Below are positions 5,203 through 8,036 of a stretch of 8,036 nucleotides of DNA, piece by piece. Origin of the DNA: Aphodomonas sp964553125 (GTDB taxonomy: Bacteria > Bacillota > Clostridia > Christensenellales > Aristaeellaceae); NCBI GenBank assembly GCA_964553125.1, contig CAZKJW010000106.1, positions 1 through 8,036 on the forward strand. Reading direction: 5' to 3'. Under the pieces are notes generated by a model. The model was not told where the DNA came from. It was given only the letters and a program-made list of their open reading frames with translations, and made no database searches. A program made the position numbers and the translations under genes. The stretch's first letter is position 1; every line of letters starts with the position of its first letter.

Positions 5203-7640
5203 TTCACCTCAACGCCGTGCAGCTTGCCGTCCTGCGTGGCGACAACCAGCGTGCCGTTGAAGGCCGCCGGAGAGCCGGACACGCCGGAGGAAAGCGTCAG
5301 GCGGTTTACTTCCGCGCCATCCGCGCCATTGAGCAGCACCAGTTCGCCGCTGTCGCTGCCCGCAACAATCCATGCGCCCGCCGCTTCGCCGGCCGCCTCA
5401 TCCGCCGCGCCATAGAGGGCGATGGGCGAGGAGAGCGTCTTGCCGCTCAGCGCATAGGACCACACAACCGAGCCGTCCGCCTTGCTCAGCGCATACACCG
5501 TCGCATTGGCGGCATCGCTGACGGTGACGACAACCATCTCGTTCAGGCTTTCCGCACCGATCACGGGCGCGGAGACGAAATCGGCTTCAAACTCATGCGT
5601 CCAGATCACGTCGCCAGTTTCGGCGTCGATGCACTCCAGCGCGTTCACCGTGGCATCGCGCGTGCCGGCGTAAAGCTGCATTCCATTGGAATCGTCCAGC
5701 GCCAGCGAAGCGCCGTAGCGGCCGGCAGGGCCGATCGCCCAGCGGGATTCAAGCGTGTTGAGGTTCACGCAGTTGAGCACGCCGCCCTTGGTGGCGTAGT
5801 AGGCGTATTCGCCGCACGCGGCCATGACGGTCTCAATCGTCGCATCCGACTCGCCCGCGCTTGCGCGGTAGAGCGCCATGGAGGGCGCGGTGATGGAGAT
5901 ATCGTCAATCAGCGTCACGCCGTCGGATTCCTTGGTGGTCATCTGCTTGTTCAGCGTGAGCGTGTACAGGCCGCCGTTGTTGCCCGCCGCAACGATGGTA
6001 TCCGCATCCGCGTCAATCACGGCGGCGCCGAGGAAGCCGCGGTCGGACGAAGTTGCGGTGGTGTCCGAACCGTCAATGATGCAGCGGAGCTTGCCGCTGA
6101 CGAGGTTATAGACATACATGCCGCCATTTTCGACGTTCTTGCCGCCGACGGCCAGCAACGGCAGACCGTTGGAATAGATGCTCGCCGCGCCGCTGAGCGA
6201 GATGGTGCTCTCGTCGCTCTTGCGCAGGCGCACTTCAATCGCATCGCGCGTCGCCGCGCCGGTATCCAGATCGAAGAAGTAAATCTTGCCGTCGCCGGAA
6301 GCAAACACAACTTCCTTCAGCGCCGCCTTCGCCGCAGCGCTCTCATCGAGCGGCATACTCTGGCGAATATTCTGGTTCCACTTGGCAATCAGCGGCTGCA
6401 CGCCCCAGCCTTCGTCGGCGGCGATCTGCGCGCCGGTGTCGGCGGTCCACGTTTCCGTCAGGCCGCTTGCGGCCTCAACGCTGCCATACGCGGCGTTCTG
6501 GCGCATACCGCTGGAGCGGTAGGTGAGCACGCCGGCCATGTAGCGGTCGTTCCCCTGCCGCATGTAGGTGGCGGCGTTGCCAAGGTTGACGGTGTTTTCG
6601 CGGCTGTAGCTCTCCTGCTGCTGACCGGCCACATACACCACGCCGTTCACTTCCATCTGCCCGACGGCGCTCTGCGGCGCAGGCTCCGCGGTGGGTTCGG
6701 GCGTGGGCGTTGCGGTCGGCTCAGGCTGCGGCTCCGTCGCCTTGACATAAATGCGCGCCGCGCCGCTTTCGTTCCAGCCGGAAACGTTGCCCGGATACGC
6801 CTCGATGATATCCTCATAGGGCGAGGCGAAATAATACATCATGCGCCACACGCGACCCTCGGCGGAGTCGCTGTAGCCGTCGTTGAGGAGCATCAGCTCC
6901 TGCCCGTTGTTGTCCACAATCTGCACGAAATCGGTCTGCGCGCTCGTCACCACCTGCAGCACGACCGGCTCGCTCAGCGAAGTCACCACAGCCGGATCGG
7001 CGGTGAAGCCGATCACGCGCGCCTCGCTCGCCTCCGGGACGGGCATCGGCGTGGGCGTGGGCGCAAGCGTGGGCTCGGGCGTGGGCGTGGGTTCGGGCGT
7101 AGGTGTCGCCATCACGTTGCGCACCGCCGAAACGACAGGCTCGATCACCCGCGGAATAGCGATATCGGAATGGCGCGCGAAGAAGAACGTCACGCCGGCC
7201 AGCAGCGCGGCCACCAGCACCACGATCAGCAGCCAGATCCACCAGCTCGACCCGCCGCGCGCGTTTTCTTCATCGTCGTCGTACGGCTCGTAGTCGTCAT
7301 ATTCGTCAAAATCTTCGTCTTCGTAGTCGTCGCGCGAAACCACAGGCTCGCGATACGGGCGCGCGGGCCGCTCGTCCCGTCCGCCGACGTCCCAGCTGCG
7401 GGGCTTGCGGCTCGCAGACTGACCGCTGCGCGAGCCGGACGCGTACGCGTTCTCCTCCTCGCCGTCCCCATACCCGCGATCGCTCTGCGGACGCGCATAC
7501 ACGCTCTGCGTCTGCTCCGGCTCAATCGTCTCGCCGCGCAGGCGCGCCGCCTGCGTGCGCCTTCTGCGGGGCTGCTGTTCCGGGTCGGGCGCCATATTAT
7601 AGGTGTTGCTCAGGTTGCGCTCCTGTTCATCACGATTCAT
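5199..7640 (-). CDS. Membrane-anchored protein with PQQ-like beta-propeller ectodomain
   Basis: An 813-residue single-pass protein of unknown function. Residues 1-130 are hydrophilic and probably disordered: an RRRR cluster (25-28), then a highly acidic Asp/Glu/Tyr stretch (104-126). One transmembrane helix follows at about 134-154 (WWIWLLIVVLVAALLAGVTF). Beyond it lie a Pro/Thr-rich linker (about 179-203, TPEPTPTPEPT), a small beta-rich domain (about 207-300), a second linker (304-322), and a long repetitive beta region (about 330-813). Strand-turn patterns such as GDGKIYFFDLDTGAAT, GGMYVYNLVSGKLR, VNALECIDAETGDVIW, VYALSKADGSVVWSY and GELVLLNGADGAEVNRL are characteristic of PQQ-like propeller blades. 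The propeller is expected outside the cell and the charged tail inside. The ATG at 7640 is preferred: GGAG lies 9 nt upstream and the promoter sits just before it. An in-frame ATG at 7715 would lie upstream of the predicted transcript start. It is the first gene of the operon and overlaps glpK by 4 nt. Cell-surface sensing or envelope assembly is possible, but neither is shown. Confidence 0.88.
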   Translation of the reverse strand: MNRDEQERNLSNTYNMAPDPEQQPRRRRTQAARLRGETIEPEQTQSVYARPQSDRGYGDGEEENAYASGSRSGQSASRKPRSWDVGGRDERPARPYREPVVSRDDYEDEDFDEYDDYEPYDDDEENARGGSSWWIWLLIVVLVAALLAGVTFFFARHSDIAIPRVIEPVVSAVRNVMATPTPEPTPTPEPTLAPTPTPMPVPEASEARVIGFTADPAVVTSLSEPVVLQVVTSAQTDFVQIVDNNGQELMLLNDGYSDSAEGRVWRMMYYFASPYEDIIEAYPGNVSGWNESGAARIYVKATEPQPEPTATPTPEPTAEPAPQSAVGQMEVNGVVYVAGQQQESYSRENTVNLGNAATYMRQGNDRYMAGVLTYRSSGMRQNAAYGSVEAASGLTETWTADTGAQIAADEGWGVQPLIAKWNQNIRQSMPLDESAAAKAALKEVVFASGDGKIYFFDLDTGAATRDAIEVRLRKSDESTISLSGAASIYSNGLPLLAVGGKNVENGGMYVYNLVSGKLRCIIDGSDTTATSSDRGFLGAAVIDADADTIVAAGNNGGLYTLTLNKQMTTKESDGVTLIDDISITAPSMALYRASAGESDATIETVMAACGEYAYYATKGGVLNCVNLNTLESRWAIGPAGRYGASLALDDSNGMQLYAGTRDATVNALECIDAETGDVIWTHEFEADFVSAPVIGAESLNEMVVVTVSDAANATVYALSKADGSVVWSYALSGKTLSSPIALYGAADEAAGEAAGAWIVAGSDSGELVLLNGADGAEVNRLTLSSGVSGSPAAFNGTLVVATQDGKLHGVEVK
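6675..6737 (-). repeat. Second Pro/Thr-rich linker-coding repeat
   Basis: This short imperfect repeat encodes the second Pro/Glu/Thr linker (residues about 302-322) of the propeller protein. It is made of GGGCGT-like units read on the plus strand. Such low-complexity tracts can gain or lose units in frame. Confidence 0.6.
7032..7106 (-). repeat. First Pro/Thr-rich linker-coding repeat
   Basis: Tandem TPEP/TPTP-type codons give a G/C-rich imperfect hexanucleotide repeat. It encodes the flexible spacer (residues about 179-203) between the membrane helix and the ectodomain, resembling wall-spanning spacers of Gram-positive surface proteins. Confidence 0.65.
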
Positions 7641-7680
7641 TGCTTCACGCTCCAATTCTATCCATACGTAGCTATGGTTT

Positions 7681-7709
7681 ATTATACAGAGTCGGCGAAA
7701 CAAACTCAA
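7681..7709 (-). promoter_or_regulatory. Sigma-A promoter of the propeller-glpK-methyltransferase operon
   Basis: On the minus strand TTGAGT (7704-7709, 4 of 6 to the -35 consensus) is followed by exactly 17 bp and then TATAAT (7681-7686, perfect -10). Transcription would start near 7674, about 34 nt before the ATG at 7640. Flanking A/T-rich sequence upstream fits an UP-like context. I see no clear operator or catabolite-response element. Confidence 0.85.
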
Positions 7710-7769
7710 TACCAAAAATTCAAAAAATCGTAATAATTTCGCGTTTCCCGGCTACAAATAAACAAAAAA

Positions 7770-7776
7770 AGGAGAG
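7770..7776 (+). promoter_or_regulatory. Ribosome binding site of the right-edge gene
   Basis: AGGAGAG sits 6 nt before the ATG at 7783, a near-ideal Shine-Dalgarno site. It is the main reason for calling that truncated open frame a gene. I found no convincing sigma-A promoter for it; TAATAAT at 7731-7737 is a weak -10 candidate without a good -35. Confidence 0.8.
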
Positions 7777-7782
7777 TGCAGC

Positions 7783-8036
7783 ATGTCGAATCCATCGCCG
7801 TATGACCTGATTTCCAAGGCCGCGCGCAGCGTGAACGCCGCCGATCGCTGGGCCGCATTGCAAACGAACACCCGCGCCGCCTTTGCGCCCGTCAGCGCGC
7901 CGCAGGAGCCGTCTGTTTCAGCCGCGCAGGGCGCGGCAGAGAGTCCCTGCCGCCCCTCCGCGCCGACCGCCCGGCCGCCGCGTCCCGCAAGCCATCCCGA
8001 GCTGATCGACCCGCCCTTTCCCCCGCCGCAGCCGCG
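7783..8036 (+). CDS. N-terminal part of an unknown Pro/Ala-rich protein (runs off right edge)
   Basis: Eighty-four codons are visible and the frame is still open at the window end. The product begins MSNPSPYDLISKAARSVNAA, a possibly helical start. It then becomes rich in Ala, Pro and Arg (from about residue 38) and ends in PPFPPPQPR, which looks like a disordered linker before a domain outside the window. It has no signal peptide or membrane helix so far. The start is supported by AGGAGAG at ideal spacing, and the third-position G/C bias matches the neighbouring genes. It is transcribed divergently from the propeller operon across a 142-bp gap. I do not recognise the family, and the function cannot be inferred from this fragment. 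Confidence 0.75.
   Translation, partial: MSNPSPYDLISKAARSVNAADRWAALQTNTRAAFAPVSAPQEPSVSAAQGAAESPCRPSAPTARPPRPASHPELIDPPFPPPQP

Noticed and set aside
4075..5415. A plus-strand open frame of 446 codons opposite glpK
   Set aside because: It is antisense to a clearly recognised glycerol kinase and has the Arg/His/Ala-rich composition of a shadow frame, with no matching motifs.
5217..7733. A plus-strand open frame of 838 codons almost completely antisense to the propeller gene
   Set aside because: It arises from the strong G/C bias at third codon positions of the opposite gene. It has no membrane, domain or family signal, its composition is Arg/His/Ala-rich as is typical of shadow frames, and it has no ribosome site.

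Overview
The window looks like a GC-rich, endospore-forming member of the Clostridia (Bacillota). The decisive evidence is a complete Spo0A, the master sporulation regulator, with both of its diagnostic domains intact. A membrane-anchored protein with Pro/Thr-rich linkers, AGGAG-type ribosome binding sites and sigma-A-type promoters fit the same group. I cannot name the genus.

Layout, left to right. Positions 1-320 lie downstream of spo0A and hold its intrinsic terminator. spo0A (321-1103, minus) starts at a TTG. It is preceded by an AT-rich control region with an extended -10 promoter, a sigma-H-like promoter and candidate 0A boxes, which suggests autoregulation. From about 1235 to 3081 there is no convincing gene. 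Instead there is an array of four imperfect direct repeats of 302-309 bp (1601-2825) with partial copies at both ends. The array is followed by two converging intrinsic terminators, one facing right (2912-2932) and one facing left (2993-3040).

Positions 3082-7640 form one minus-strand operon driven by a good sigma-A promoter (-35 TTGAGT, 17 bp, -10 TATAAT, at 7681-7709). Its order is: a single-pass membrane protein with a PQQ-like beta-propeller ectodomain, then glycerol kinase (ATGA overlap), then a YrrT-like class I SAM methyltransferase (3-nt gap), then the strong terminator at 2993-3040. Divergent from this operon, the first 84 codons of a Pro/Ala-rich protein of unknown function start at 7783 and run off the right edge.

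How the parts work together: spo0A is a single-gene unit governing sporulation. The operon links a probable cell-surface propeller protein to glycerol phosphorylation and a small-molecule methyltransferase, an unusual combination whose shared purpose is not evident. The most unexplained part is the roughly 300-bp tandem repeat array between them. It occupies the region upstream of spo0A, where spoIVB often lies in other spore formers. It looks non-coding, and the right-facing terminator at its end raises the possibility that it is transcribed as RNA on the plus strand, divergently from spo0A.
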